Notes under the pieces: generated by a model
Seen by the model: the letters and a program-made list of their open reading frames with translations, nothing else
The model's database searches: none
What the model was told of the DNA's origin: nothing
Shown: positions 1 through 5,955 of the stretch, one piece after another
Layout: each line of letters opens with the position of its first letter
Position numbering within the stretch: the stretch's first letter is position 1
Assembly: GCA_023423675.1 (NCBI GenBank)
Contig: JAFAFD010000051.1
Location: 1 to 7,367 of the forward strand
Reading direction: 5' to 3'
Source: Pseudomonadota bacterium
GTDB taxonomy: Bacteria; Pseudomonadota; Gammaproteobacteria; Xanthomonadales; Xanthomonadaceae
DNA length: 7,367 nt
Made by a program: the position numbers and the translations under genes

Positions 1-8
1 CCCCGGGG

Positions 9-31
9 GCCCACCACGGGTCGGCACCTAC
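9..31 (-). repeat. REP-like stem-loop with GTAG head, downstream of algC
   Basis: Read on the minus strand, the sequence starts with GTAG (31 to 28) and continues into a hairpin. The arms are plus-strand 9-15 and 19-25, 7 positions with one C/C mismatch, closed by a 3-base loop. A GTAG tetranucleotide at the foot of a short GC-rich hairpin is the hallmark of the Stenotrophomonas maltophilia GTAG (SMAG) REP family, which typically sits between genes. This copy is imperfect and abuts the window edge, so a partner repeat may lie outside. It is 46 bases past the algC stop and could also protect or end the operon transcript, although no T-run follows. The stem and head are seen directly; the family assignment is from memory. 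Confidence 0.5.
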
Positions 32-76
32 CAGAGCGGATCGCGGTGCGGGGCGCAGCCGGGCCACTACGACCGA

Positions 77-2434
77 TCAGAAGCCCAGCGCGGTGTCGCC
101 CAGCAGGCCCTGCAGCTGGCTTCGGAACAGCGCCTGGATGCGCTGCAGTGCAGCCTCGTCGTTGCCTTCGAAACGCAGCACCAGCACCGGGGTGGTGTTG
201 GAGGCACGCACCAGGCCCCAGCCGTCGGGGTAGTCCACGCGCAGGCCATCGATGGTCGACAGGCGACCGCCCACGTAGGGGTTGTCCGGCGATTGCGCCG
301 CGGCCACCAGCATCGCCACCAGCGCATGTGGCGTCCCGGACGCCACCGGCACCTTCAGTTCCGGCGTGGACACCATGTCCGGCAGCTCCTCCAGCACCTC
401 GTGCGGGGTCTCTTCGCGCTGGGCGAGGATTTCCAGCAGGCGGGCGGCGGCGTACAGGCCGTCATCGAAACCGAACCAGCGTTCCTTGAAGAAGAAGTGG
501 CCGCTCATCTCGCCAGCCAGTTCGGCATCGGTCTCGCGCATCTTCGCCTTCATCAGCGAATGGCCGGTCTTCCACATCAGCGGGCTGCCACCGTTGCGCA
601 GCACGTGGTCGGAGAGCTTGCCGGTACACTTCACATCGTAGATCACCATCGCGCCGGGGTTGCGCATCAGCACGTCGGCAGCGAACAGCATCAGCAGCCG
701 GTCGGCATAGATGATCCTGCCTTCGCCGGTGACCACGCCCAGGCGGTCGCCATCGCCATCAAAGGCCACGCCGAGGTCGGCGCCGAAGCGCTTGACCGTC
801 TGCACCAGGTCTTCGAGGTTGGCCGGTTCGCTGGGATCGGGGTGATGGTTGGGGAAGGTGCCGTCGACATCGCAGTACAGCGGGATGACCTCGGCGCCGA
901 TGGCTTCCAGCAGCTGCGGCGCGAACGCACCGGCCACGCCGTTGCCGGCGTCGGCCACCACCTTCAGCGGGCGGTCCAGCTGCACGTCGTCGGCGATGCG
1001 CTGGATGTAGTCGGCGGCGACCTCGCGCTGCTGGTAGTCGCCCGGCTCGGCGGCCTGGGCCAGGCGGCCTTCGCTGATGCGCTGGTACAGGTCGGTGATT
1101 GCATCGCCGGACAGTGTTTCGCCGCCGATGACCACCTTGAAGCCGTTGTACTCGGGCGGGTTGTGGCTGCCGGTCACCGCCACGCAGGTGCCCGTGCGCA
1201 GGTGGAAGGCAGCGAAGTAGACCAGCGGCGTCGGCGCCAGGCCGATGTCGATGACCGAACAGCCGGCGCGGCGCAGGCCTTCGGCCAGGCTGGCCGACAG
1301 CTCCGGCCCGGACAGGCGGCCGTCGCGGCCGATCACCACCTCGCGCAGCCCCTGTTCGAGGGCGACGGTGCCGATGGCCTGGCCGATCAGCGCGGCGTTG
1401 CGCGCGTTCAACTCGGTGCCCACCACGCCGCGGATGTCGTAGGCGCGGAAGATGTCGGCCGGCAGGTCCACCGGCGGCGGCGGCGGTACCGCGGGCGGCC
1501 CGCCGGCGGTGGCGTCGGCCGCATCGGTGGCCGGCACGACCGGCGTGGCCATCTGCAGGCTTTCGCGCAGGGTCGGGCCCTGGTCGGCCTCGACCGCGGC
1601 GCCCCGACGGATCGGCATCGGCAGCGACTTCGGCAGGCGGCCACGTCCCACCACCAGCAGCACGGCGATGAAGGCCAGCAGCAGCGCCACGATGGCACTG
1701 GGCAGGGCGCCCAGGCCCAGCGGGCCCGGTTCGATGTTCGGTACGCTGGCGGTCAGCCGCAGCGGGGTGCCCTTGATCGGCCGCGCCATCGCTTCGGCAC
1801 TGTCGGCCAGGCGGGCATCACCGTGCGCGACGATGTCGTGCGCGCCCTGGCGCAGGGACAGGAAGCCACTGGACGGCGCGCGCACTTGGTCCAGCGGGCC
1901 GGTCAGGCGCAGCAGCGGTTGCCGCACATAGACGACGGCCGGGCCCAGCGCGCCCAGCTGCACCGGCGCCGCCAGGCCGAGGCGGTTGCCCCCGCCATCG
2001 CGGACCACGCGCAGCCCCGGCTTGCCGTCGGCCAGCACCGATTCCAGCAGCGCCAGGCGGGCGTAACCGAAGGTCGCGCCATCGGCGTAGGCATCGGCCA
2101 GTCCGGCCGTCAGCACGTCCACCTGCTCGACCCCGGACCAGCTCTCACGCAGGGCCTGCGCGGCCCCGGCGGCGTCGCCAGCCTGCAGCGACTGCTGCAC
2201 GCGATCGCCCTTGAGGTGCTGCTGCAGCTGCTGCAGCTGGCCGGTTGCAGCCTGCTGCACGCCCTGCACCGCCTCGTCGCGGGCCTGCGCCAGGCTGTCC
2301 CCATTGGCCTGCTGCCGCCACTGCTGCACGGCGCTCCAACCGAACCAGCCGGCCAGCAACAACAGCGCCATCCCCAGCAACGGCGCATTGCGCCCCATTG
2401 ACTGCTTCTGCCGTCCTTCCCCGCTGCCGCTCAT
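77..2434 (-). CDS. algC: Phosphomannomutase/phosphoglucomutase, AlgC type, with membrane-anchored N-terminal half
   Basis: This 785-residue enzyme interconverts mannose 6-P/1-P and glucose 6-P/1-P, feeding GDP-mannose, LPS and exopolysaccharide synthesis. The C-terminal half (about 324-785) is a complete alpha-D-phosphohexomutase. It has FRAYDIRG 329-336, the phosphoserine loop TGSHNP 421-426 (S423), the metal loop DGDGDR 559-564, the sugar-binding GEMSGH 641-646 and the phosphate-binding RASNTTP 743-749. It matches P. aeruginosa AlgC closely, down to the 'FRSQL' C-terminal segment. The N-terminal half has a membrane helix at about 19-36, a Gln-rich, probably coiled-coil stretch (35-85), a likely periplasmic domain, a second helix at about 241-263, a basic cytoplasmic segment and a Pro-rich linker (312-325). 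The flanking positive charges suggest both ends are cytoplasmic. The ATG start follows GGGGGAG at a spacing of 4, and M13 is an alternative start. It is last in the coaBC-dut-algC run. Confidence 0.95.
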   Translation of the reverse strand: MSGSGEGRQKQSMGRNAPLLGMALLLLAGWFGWSAVQQWRQQANGDSLAQARDEAVQGVQQAATGQLQQLQQHLKGDRVQQSLQAGDAAGAAQALRESWSGVEQVDVLTAGLADAYADGATFGYARLALLESVLADGKPGLRVVRDGGGNRLGLAAPVQLGALGPAVVYVRQPLLRLTGPLDQVRAPSSGFLSLRQGAHDIVAHGDARLADSAEAMARPIKGTPLRLTASVPNIEPGPLGLGALPSAIVALLLAFIAVLLVVGRGRLPKSLPMPIRRGAAVEADQGPTLRESLQMATPVVPATDAADATAGGPPAVPPPPPVDLPADIFRAYDIRGVVGTELNARNAALIGQAIGTVALEQGLREVVIGRDGRLSGPELSASLAEGLRRAGCSVIDIGLAPTPLVYFAAFHLRTGTCVAVTGSHNPPEYNGFKVVIGGETLSGDAITDLYQRISEGRLAQAAEPGDYQQREVAADYIQRIADDVQLDRPLKVVADAGNGVAGAFAPQLLEAIGAEVIPLYCDVDGTFPNHHPDPSEPANLEDLVQTVKRFGADLGVAFDGDGDRLGVVTGEGRIIYADRLLMLFAADVLMRNPGAMVIYDVKCTGKLSDHVLRNGGSPLMWKTGHSLMKAKMRETDAELAGEMSGHFFFKERWFGFDDGLYAAARLLEILAQREETPHEVLEELPDMVSTPELKVPVASGTPHALVAMLVAAAQSPDNPYVGGRLSTIDGLRVDYPDGWGLVRASNTTPVLVLRFEGNDEAALQRIQALFRSQLQGLLGDTALGF

Positions 2435-2446
2435 CCATCTCCCCCG

Positions 2447-2935
2447 TCAACGCACCCCGGTATGGCCGAATCCACCCGTTCCCCGCACGCTGTCGGTGAA
2501 AGTATCCACCACCTGCAGGCTGACACGGGCAATCGGTACGACAACCAGCTGGGCGATGCGGTCGCCCGGCTCGATGGTGAAGGCTTCGCGGCCGCGATTC
2601 CAGACGCTGATCAGCAGCGGGCCCTGGTAATCGGCATCGATCAGGCCGGTGCCGTTGCCCAGCACGATGCCATGGCGGTGGCCCAGGCCCGAGCGCGGCA
2701 GGATCACCGCGCACAGGTTCGGGTCGCCGATGTGGATGGCCAGGCCGCTGGGAATCAGCGCGGTATCACCCGGCTGCAGCGCCAGCGCCGTTTCCAGCGC
2801 CGCGCGCAGGTCCATGCCCGCGCTGGCCTCGGTGGCGTAGGCCGGCAGCGGCCAGCTGTCGCCGAAGCGCGGGTCGAGCAGCTTCACCTGCAGTGCCTGC
2901 AGAGGGGCCACCGGGGTGGATGTTGCCTGGGTCAT
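2447..2935 (-). CDS. dut: dUTP diphosphatase (dUTPase)
   Basis: This 162-residue trimeric dUTPase hydrolyses dUTP to dUMP and pyrophosphate, keeping uracil out of DNA and supplying dUMP for thymidylate synthesis. All five family motifs are present in order: AGMDLRA 39-45, PRSGLG 80-85, the uracil/deoxyribose loop [11 protein letters not shown] 95-105, GDRIAQL 124-130, and the Gly-rich C-terminal arm [10 protein letters not shown] 151-160. D100 aligns with the catalytic Asp90 of the E. coli enzyme. The protein is about 10 residues longer than E. coli Dut, all at the N-terminus. Its ATG overlaps the coaBC stop as ATGA. A GGAGG lies 8 bases upstream, inside coaBC (2944-2948), which fits translational coupling. 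The algC start follows 12 bases after the stop. All motif residues look intact. Confidence 0.97.
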   Translation of the reverse strand: MTQATSTPVAPLQALQVKLLDPRFGDSWPLPAYATEASAGMDLRAALETALALQPGDTALIPSGLAIHIGDPNLCAVILPRSGLGHRHGIVLGNGTGLIDADYQGPLLISVWNRGREAFTIEPGDRIAQLVVVPIARVSLQVVDTFTDSVRGTGGFGHTGVR

Positions 2936-4197
2936 GCCTGAAGCCTCCGCGCGATCAGCGCCAGCAGTTGTTCGGCCAGCTCGCGCTTGGAAGTAGCCGG
3001 GAATACCTGTTCGCCATCCTGCCAGAAGGCCGTGGCGGCATTGTTGTCGCTCTCGAAACCACCGCCGCTGATGCCCACCTGGTTGGCGATCACCAGGTCC
3101 AGGCGCTTGTCGATCAGCTTGCCACGCGCGTATTTCTCCACGTCGTTGGTTTCGGCGGCAAAGCCGACCACCAGCTTCAGCGACTGGGTCTGTGCGGCGA
3201 CCTCGGCCAGGATGTCCGGCGTGCGCACCAGCTCGATCACCAGCGACTGGCTGTCGGCGGTCTTCTTCAGCTTCTGCGCGGCCACCTGGCGCGGGGTATA
3301 GTCGGAAACGGCGGCGGCCCCGATATAGATGTCGGCCGGCAGCGCCTTCAGCACGGCATCGCGCATCTGCGCGGCCGAGCGCACGTCCACACGGTGCACG
3401 CCGGGCGGCGTCGGCAGCTGCACCGGGCCGCTGACCAGCACCACCTCGGCGCCGAGGGCGGCGGCGGCACCGGCCAGGGCGAAGCCCATCTTGCCGCTGC
3501 TGCGGTTGCCGACGTAGCGCACCGGGTCGATGTCTTCATAGGTCGGGCCGGCGCTGATCAGCAGGCGCAGACCCTGCAGCGCGCGGGTTTCCGGCGCGGC
3601 GGCGGCAGCCGGGACGCGGCCACCCAGGCTGGCCAGCGCGGCGACGATGTCGCCCGGCTCGGCCAGCCGGCCGGGACCGGATTCGCCCTCGGCCAGCGGC
3701 CCGTCGACCGGGCCGATGACCTGCGCGCCCCGCTGGCGCAGCAGGCTGATGTTGGCCTGGGTGGCCGGGTGCAGCCACATGCGGTGGTTCATCGCCGGAC
3801 ACACGGTGAGCGGCGCGGTGCTGGCCAGGCACAGGGTGCTGACCAGGTCATCGGCGTGGCCCTGGGCCAGGCGTGCCAGCAGATCGGCGGTGCCCGGCGC
3901 GACCACGATGCGGTCGGCCCAGCGCGCCAGTTCGATGTGGCCCATGGCCTGTTCGGCGGCGCTGTCCCACAGGGTCGTGCGGGTGGGCTGGCCGGACAGG
4001 GCCTGGAAGCTGAGGGGGGTGACGAACTGCTGGGCGCCGGCGGTCATCGCCACCTGGACCAGCGCGCCGGCATCACGCAGGCGGCGGACCAGCTCCAGTG
4101 CCTTGTAGGCCGCGATCCCGCCGCCGACGCACAACAGCAGTTTCTGGCCTTCCAGCGCGCGGGCCGGCGCGGGGAGGGCGTTGGGAGAATCAGCCAC
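2932..4197 (-). CDS. coaBC: Bifunctional phosphopantothenoylcysteine decarboxylase / phosphopantothenate-cysteine ligase
   Basis: This 421-residue fused CoaBC (Dfp) protein joins 4'-phosphopantothenate to cysteine (CTP-dependent CoaB) and decarboxylates the product with FMN (CoaC), giving 4'-phosphopantetheine for coenzyme A. The CoaC part (about 17-195) has GGGIAAYK 25-32, the catalytic His in [10 protein letters not shown] (H87) and PAMN 134-137. The CoaB part (about 209-421) has [13 protein letters not shown] 216-228, NRSSGKMG 231-238, the lysine-rich AQKLKK 307-312, GFAAET 345-350 and ESDNNA 382-387. One oddity is that the flap reads [11 protein letters not shown], with E170 where E. coli Dfp has the catalytic Cys158. 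The start chosen is GTG at 4197, with AGGA 7 bases upstream and a family-typical N-terminus. An upstream in-frame GTG at 4266 would add 23 unconserved residues. It is the first gene of the minus-strand run and overlaps dut by 4 bases. Confidence 0.96.
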   Translation of the reverse strand: MADSPNALPAPARALEGQKLLLCVGGGIAAYKALELVRRLRDAGALVQVAMTAGAQQFVTPLSFQALSGQPTRTTLWDSAAEQAMGHIELARWADRIVVAPGTADLLARLAQGHADDLVSTLCLASTAPLTVCPAMNHRMWLHPATQANISLLRQRGAQVIGPVDGPLAEGESGPGRLAEPGDIVAALASLGGRVPAAAAAPETRALQGLRLLISAGPTYEDIDPVRYVGNRSSGKMGFALAGAAAALGAEVVLVSGPVQLPTPPGVHRVDVRSAAQMRDAVLKALPADIYIGAAAVSDYTPRQVAAQKLKKTADSQSLVIELVRTPDILAEVAAQTQSLKLVVGFAAETNDVEKYARGKLIDKRLDLVIANQVGISGGGFESDNNAATAFWQDGEQVFPATSKRELAEQLLALIARRLQA

Positions 4198-4204
4198 CTG
4201 GAAA

Positions 4205-4208
4205 TCCT
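4205..4208 (-). promoter_or_regulatory. Ribosome binding site deciding the coaBC GTG start
   Basis: On the minus strand AGGA sits 7 bases before the GTG at 4197. The longer in-frame reading from the GTG at 4266 has no comparable purine-rich site at a useful distance. This supports the 421-residue form over the 444-residue one. Confidence 0.6.
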
Positions 4209-4266
4209 GTGCAAACGAGGGCGCTAGCTTACCCGATGGCCGGTAACGTCCCGGTACACAGCGCAC

Positions 4267-4281
4267 ATAGCGCGCAGCTAT
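4267..4281. repeat. Short inverted repeat ATAGC-N5-GCTAT
   Basis: Perfect 5-base arms (4267-4271 and 4277-4281) surround a 5-base spacer. The repeat lies 70 bases upstream of the coaBC start, where its promoter could be. It could be an operator or chance; nothing in the window identifies a binding protein. Confidence 0.25.
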
Positions 4282-4332
4282 CAGCAGATGGAACTCCGGC
4301 TACATCGTTTTCCGGGTTGCCCCCCCTTCGAT

Positions 4333-4346
4333 TCGGAACTTTCCTA
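4333..4346. promoter_or_regulatory. Candidate operator dyad resembling an RcsAB/RcsB box
   Basis: TCGGAACTTTCCTA contains the dyad GGAA-CT-TTCC (4335-4338 and 4341-4344) with outer T/A ends that also pair. Against the enterobacterial RcsAB box as I recall it (TaAGaatatTCctA), 10 of 14 positions match, including most of the strongly conserved ones; the A at position 3 is a G here. It lies 80 bases upstream of the start of a regulator that itself closely resembles RcsB, so autoregulation is a reasonable guess. The sequence and dyad are seen; the function is inference. Confidence 0.35.
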
Positions 4347-4352
4347 TACCTC

Positions 4353-4366
4353 AGCCGGCCGCGGCT
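4353..4366. repeat. Inverted repeat AGCCG-N4-CGGCT upstream of the response regulator
   Basis: Five-base GC-rich arms (4353-4357 and 4362-4366) flank GCCG. The symmetry extends to TCA...TGA if one T is bulged. The repeat lies 60 bases before the GTG start, so it could be a hairpin in the 5' leader or an operator half. No promoter mapping is possible from sequence alone. Confidence 0.3.
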
Positions 4367-4413
4367 TGATCAGAATCATGGTTGGCCCCCTCGGGTGCGC
4401 CATCTGGTTTTCC

Positions 4414-4419
4414 GAGGAG
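4414..4419 (+). promoter_or_regulatory. Ribosome binding site deciding the response regulator start
   Basis: GAGGAG lies 6 bases before the GTG at 4426, a near-ideal Shine-Dalgarno site. The in-frame ATG at 4288, which gives the longest reading, has no such site and would add 46 residues ahead of a receiver domain that normally begins within a few residues of the start. Confidence 0.85.
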
Positions 4420-4425
4420 TGCACC

Positions 4426-5052
4426 GTGCATCCGCGCATCATCATCGCCGACGACCATCCGGTCGTACTGCACGGCATCCGCATCGTGCTCGAACGCCAC
4501 CAGATGTGCGTCACCGGCGCGGCCGCCGATGGCGCCGGGTTGCTCGACCTGGTCGCCCAGCAGCCCTGCCACGCGGTCCTGACCGACCTTTCCATGCCCG
4601 GCACCGGGCCCGACGGCCCCGAGCTGCTGGAGGCGCTGCGCCAGCAGCACCCCGCGTTGCCGGTGGTGGTGCTGACCGGCGCGCGCCACCCGGGGCTGCT
4701 GGATGGGCTGCTGCGCGATGGCGTGCAGGGGCTGGTGGACAAGAGCGCCGACTTTGCCGAACTGCCGCAGGCCCTGCGCGCGGTGATGGCCGGCAAGGTG
4801 TTCGTGTCCCACCAGCTGCGCCGCCTGCTGCAGTCGCGCGATCTGCTGTTCCCGAGACCGCAGGCGACGCTTTCGGCCCGGGAGCAGCAGGTCGTGCAGC
4901 TGCTGGGCGAGGGCCTGAACGTGAATGCCATCGCCGAGCACATCGGCCGCAGCGCCAAGACCATCAGCCGGCAGAAGGCCGAGGCCATGCGCAAGCTGGG
5001 CCTGGACAACAACCAGGAGTTGTACGACTACCTGCAGGCCCAGCGCGGTTGA
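4426..5052 (+). CDS. RcsB-like response regulator (receiver plus LuxR-type HTH)
   Basis: This 208-residue NarL/FixJ-family transcription regulator should act as a phosphorylation-controlled DNA-binding dimer in the cytoplasm. The receiver (about 3-120) has the acidic pocket D9/D10 in [10 protein letters not shown], phospho-acceptor D54 in TDLSMPG, T84 in VVLTG and K106 in VDKSAD. The C-terminal LuxR HTH (about 147-205) contains [23 protein letters not shown] and [10 protein letters not shown]. Both halves resemble E. coli RcsB more than generic family members, notably [27 protein letters not shown] and the C-terminal YL. No kinase or phosphotransfer protein lies nearby, so in this window it is an orphan. 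The start is GTG with GAGGAG upstream. radC begins 70 bases downstream on the same strand. Its regulon is unknown; capsule or envelope control is suggested only by analogy with RcsB. Confidence 0.9.
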   Translation: MHPRIIIADDHPVVLHGIRIVLERHQMCVTGAAADGAGLLDLVAQQPCHAVLTDLSMPGTGPDGPELLEALRQQHPALPVVVLTGARHPGLLDGLLRDGVQGLVDKSADFAELPQALRAVMAGKVFVSHQLRRLLQSRDLLFPRPQATLSAREQQVVQLLGEGLNVNAIAEHIGRSAKTISRQKAEAMRKLGLDNNQELYDYLQAQRG

Positions 5053-5064
5053 GGGATCGGCCGA

Positions 5065-5090
5065 CCATCGCGGGCGGCAAATGCCGATGG
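5065..5090 (+). other. Small hairpin between the response regulator and radC
   Basis: CCATCG (5065-5070) pairs with CGATGG (5085-5090). A competing inner hairpin, CGGC-AAAT-GCCG, spans 5075-5086. It falls in the 70-base gap and is not followed by a T-run, so it is unlikely to be a strong terminator. It may attenuate read-through into radC or be chance in GC-rich DNA. Confidence 0.25.
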
Positions 5091-5122
5091 CTGGCGGGCG
5101 CCGCGGCAGCGACCATGCAGCC

Positions 5123-5827
5123 ATGCCCATCCACGACTGGCCACCCGAGGAACGCCCCCGCGAGAAGCTGCTGACGCGCGGACCCACTGCCCTGTCCGAT
5201 GCCGAACTGCTGGCCCTGTTCCTGGGCTCCGGCTTCGGCGGCCGCGATGCGGTGCAGACCGCGCGCGACCTGCTCGGCAGCCACGGTCCGCTGCGGGTGC
5301 TGCTGGACCGCCCCGCCGCCAAGCTGGCCCGCCTGCCCGGGTTGGGGCCGGCGCGCAGCTGCACGCTGGCGGCAGGCCTGGAGCTGGCCCACCGCTACCT
5401 GGCCGCCGAGCTGGCGCAGGGCGAGAGCGTGGGCGACAACCCGCTGGCGGTCGGCCGCTACCTGCAGCACCGGCTGCGCGGCCAGGCCCGCGAACTGTTC
5501 CTGGTGCTGTTCCTGGACAACCGGCACCGCCTGATCGCCTGCGAGGAACTGTTCGCCGGCACCATCAACACCGCGCCGGTCTATCCCCGCGAGGTGGTGC
5601 GGCGGGCCCTGCTGCACAACGCCGCGGCGGTGATCCTCAGCCACAACCACCCCTCGGGCGACCCGGAGCCGTCCGGGGCCGATGCGCGGATCACCGAGGA
5701 ACTGCAGCAGGCCCTGGCACTGGTCGACATCCGCCTGCTGGACCACTTCGTCATTGGCGAGGGGCGCCCTGTTTCATTTGCTGAACGCGGCCTGCTGCCG
5801 CAGCACCAGCCGCGCCTGTTCGGCTGA
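5123..5827 (+). CDS. radC: RadC family JAMM/MPN domain protein
   Basis: This 234-residue RadC (UPF0758) protein has a conserved fold but an unsettled role. The old link to DNA repair in E. coli was withdrawn, and relatives have been tied to recombination or competence. The N-terminal part (about 1-100) begins MPIHDWP, has RPREKLL 11-17, and includes an HhH-like element, [12 protein letters not shown] (68-79). The C-terminal JAMM metalloprotease-like domain (about 105-230) carries a likely zinc site, SHNHPSGD 173-180 with H174 and H176, plus D187. It also has [13 protein letters not shown] 151-163 and a candidate catalytic Glu at 141/142. The metal ligands look intact. The ATG at 5123 lacks a clear Shine-Dalgarno site. 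An in-frame ATG at 5081 would add 14 residues, but the chosen start fits the family's usual beginning. radC next to coaBC-dut is also the E. coli arrangement, although here radC is divergent and separated from them by the regulator. Confidence 0.95.
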   Translation: MPIHDWPPEERPREKLLTRGPTALSDAELLALFLGSGFGGRDAVQTARDLLGSHGPLRVLLDRPAAKLARLPGLGPARSCTLAAGLELAHRYLAAELAQGESVGDNPLAVGRYLQHRLRGQARELFLVLFLDNRHRLIACEELFAGTINTAPVYPREVVRRALLHNAAAVILSHNHPSGDPEPSGADARITEELQQALALVDIRLLDHFVIGEGRPVSFAERGLLPQHQPRLFG

Positions 5828-5839
5828 GCCCGCTGGCCC

Positions 5840-5869
5840 CGCGCGCCCGGCCGCCGGAGGTCGCGCGCG
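5840..5869 (+). terminator. GC-rich nested hairpin after radC, terminator-like
   Basis: The outer arms CGCGCGC (5840-5846) and GCGCGCG (5863-5869) pair perfectly. Inside, CCGG-CCG-CCGG (5847-5857) forms a second stem. The structure starts 13 bases after the radC stop and is followed by only two T residues, so it is either a weak intrinsic terminator or a transcript-stabilising structure. It separates radC from the argS promoter region. Confidence 0.4.
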
Positions 5870-5914
5870 TTCACATGGGCAGGCCTCGGTCAGCGTACGC
5901 GCCGGCATCTGCGC

Positions 5915-5920
5915 TAAAAT
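5915..5920 (+). promoter_or_regulatory. Candidate argS promoter -10 element
   Basis: TAAAAT matches the sigma-70 -10 consensus at 5 of 6 positions and stands out in an otherwise GC-rich spacer, 35 bases before the argS start. No good -35 hexamer lies at 16-18 bases; the sequence there reads about CAGCGTA. The surrounding GCGCTAAAATGG context gives a start point near 5927, leaving a leader of about 30 bases. Confidence 0.5.
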
Positions 5921-5955
5921 GGGCGATTCCGCCGCTCATTCTCACAGCAGGCCTC

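Larger units (their letters stand above)
4198..4425. promoter_or_regulatory. Divergent intergenic region between coaBC and the response regulator
   Basis: These 228 bases separate two genes read in opposite directions, so promoters for both are expected here. I find no convincing sigma-70 -35/-10 pair on either strand. A TATACC at 4345-4350 on the plus strand is the best -10-like hexamer but lacks a -35 at normal spacing. The region is visibly less GC-rich than the genes around it, especially 4265-4290 and 4331-4350. It carries three small dyads: ATAGC-N5-GCTAT at 4267-4281, TCGGAACTTTCCTA at 4333-4346 and AGCCG-N4-CGGCT at 4353-4366. No tRNA or riboswitch-like fold is evident. Confidence 0.6.

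Noticed and set aside
41..70. A second GTAG-headed REP unit next to the first (GTAG at 70-67, minus strand)
   Set aside because: The sequence beyond it does not fold into a proper stem; only scattered GC pairing is possible.
2218..2240. Repeated GCTGCTGCA units as a variable tandem repeat
   Set aside because: There are only about 2.5 copies of 9 bases, encoding the Gln/Leu-rich segment of AlgC. This is ordinary codon-level repetition.
293..2401. 702-codon open frame antisense to algC
   Set aside because: It mirrors the real gene in a high-GC genome where stop codons are rare on the opposite strand. Its product is rich in His, Arg, Gln and Gly with no recognisable domain, while the minus-strand frame has every phosphohexomutase motif.
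2145..2438. Reading frame from the ATG at 2438, overlapping the algC start out of frame (ATGGATG)
   Set aside because: It shares the algC ribosome binding site, but the product is Arg/Ala/Gly-rich without domains, and the algC frame is clearly the coding one.
2893..4227. 444-codon open frame antisense to coaBC
   Set aside because: Same high-GC shadow effect. The coaBC frame carries all catalytic motifs and the operon overlaps.
4198..4266. N-terminal extension of coaBC to an upstream GTG
   Set aside because: The extra 23 residues match nothing in the family, and a ribosome binding site supports the GTG at 4197.
4335..4341. GGAACTT as a sigma-E/ECF -35 element for the regulator
   Set aside because: No matching -10 lies at about 16 bases; the next TCAG-type sequence is near 4370, which is too far. 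It is kept only as an alternative reading of the dyad.
4351..5364. 337-codon open frame antisense to the response regulator and radC
   Set aside because: It crosses two well-supported genes on the other strand and has no recognisable domain or plausible ribosome binding site.
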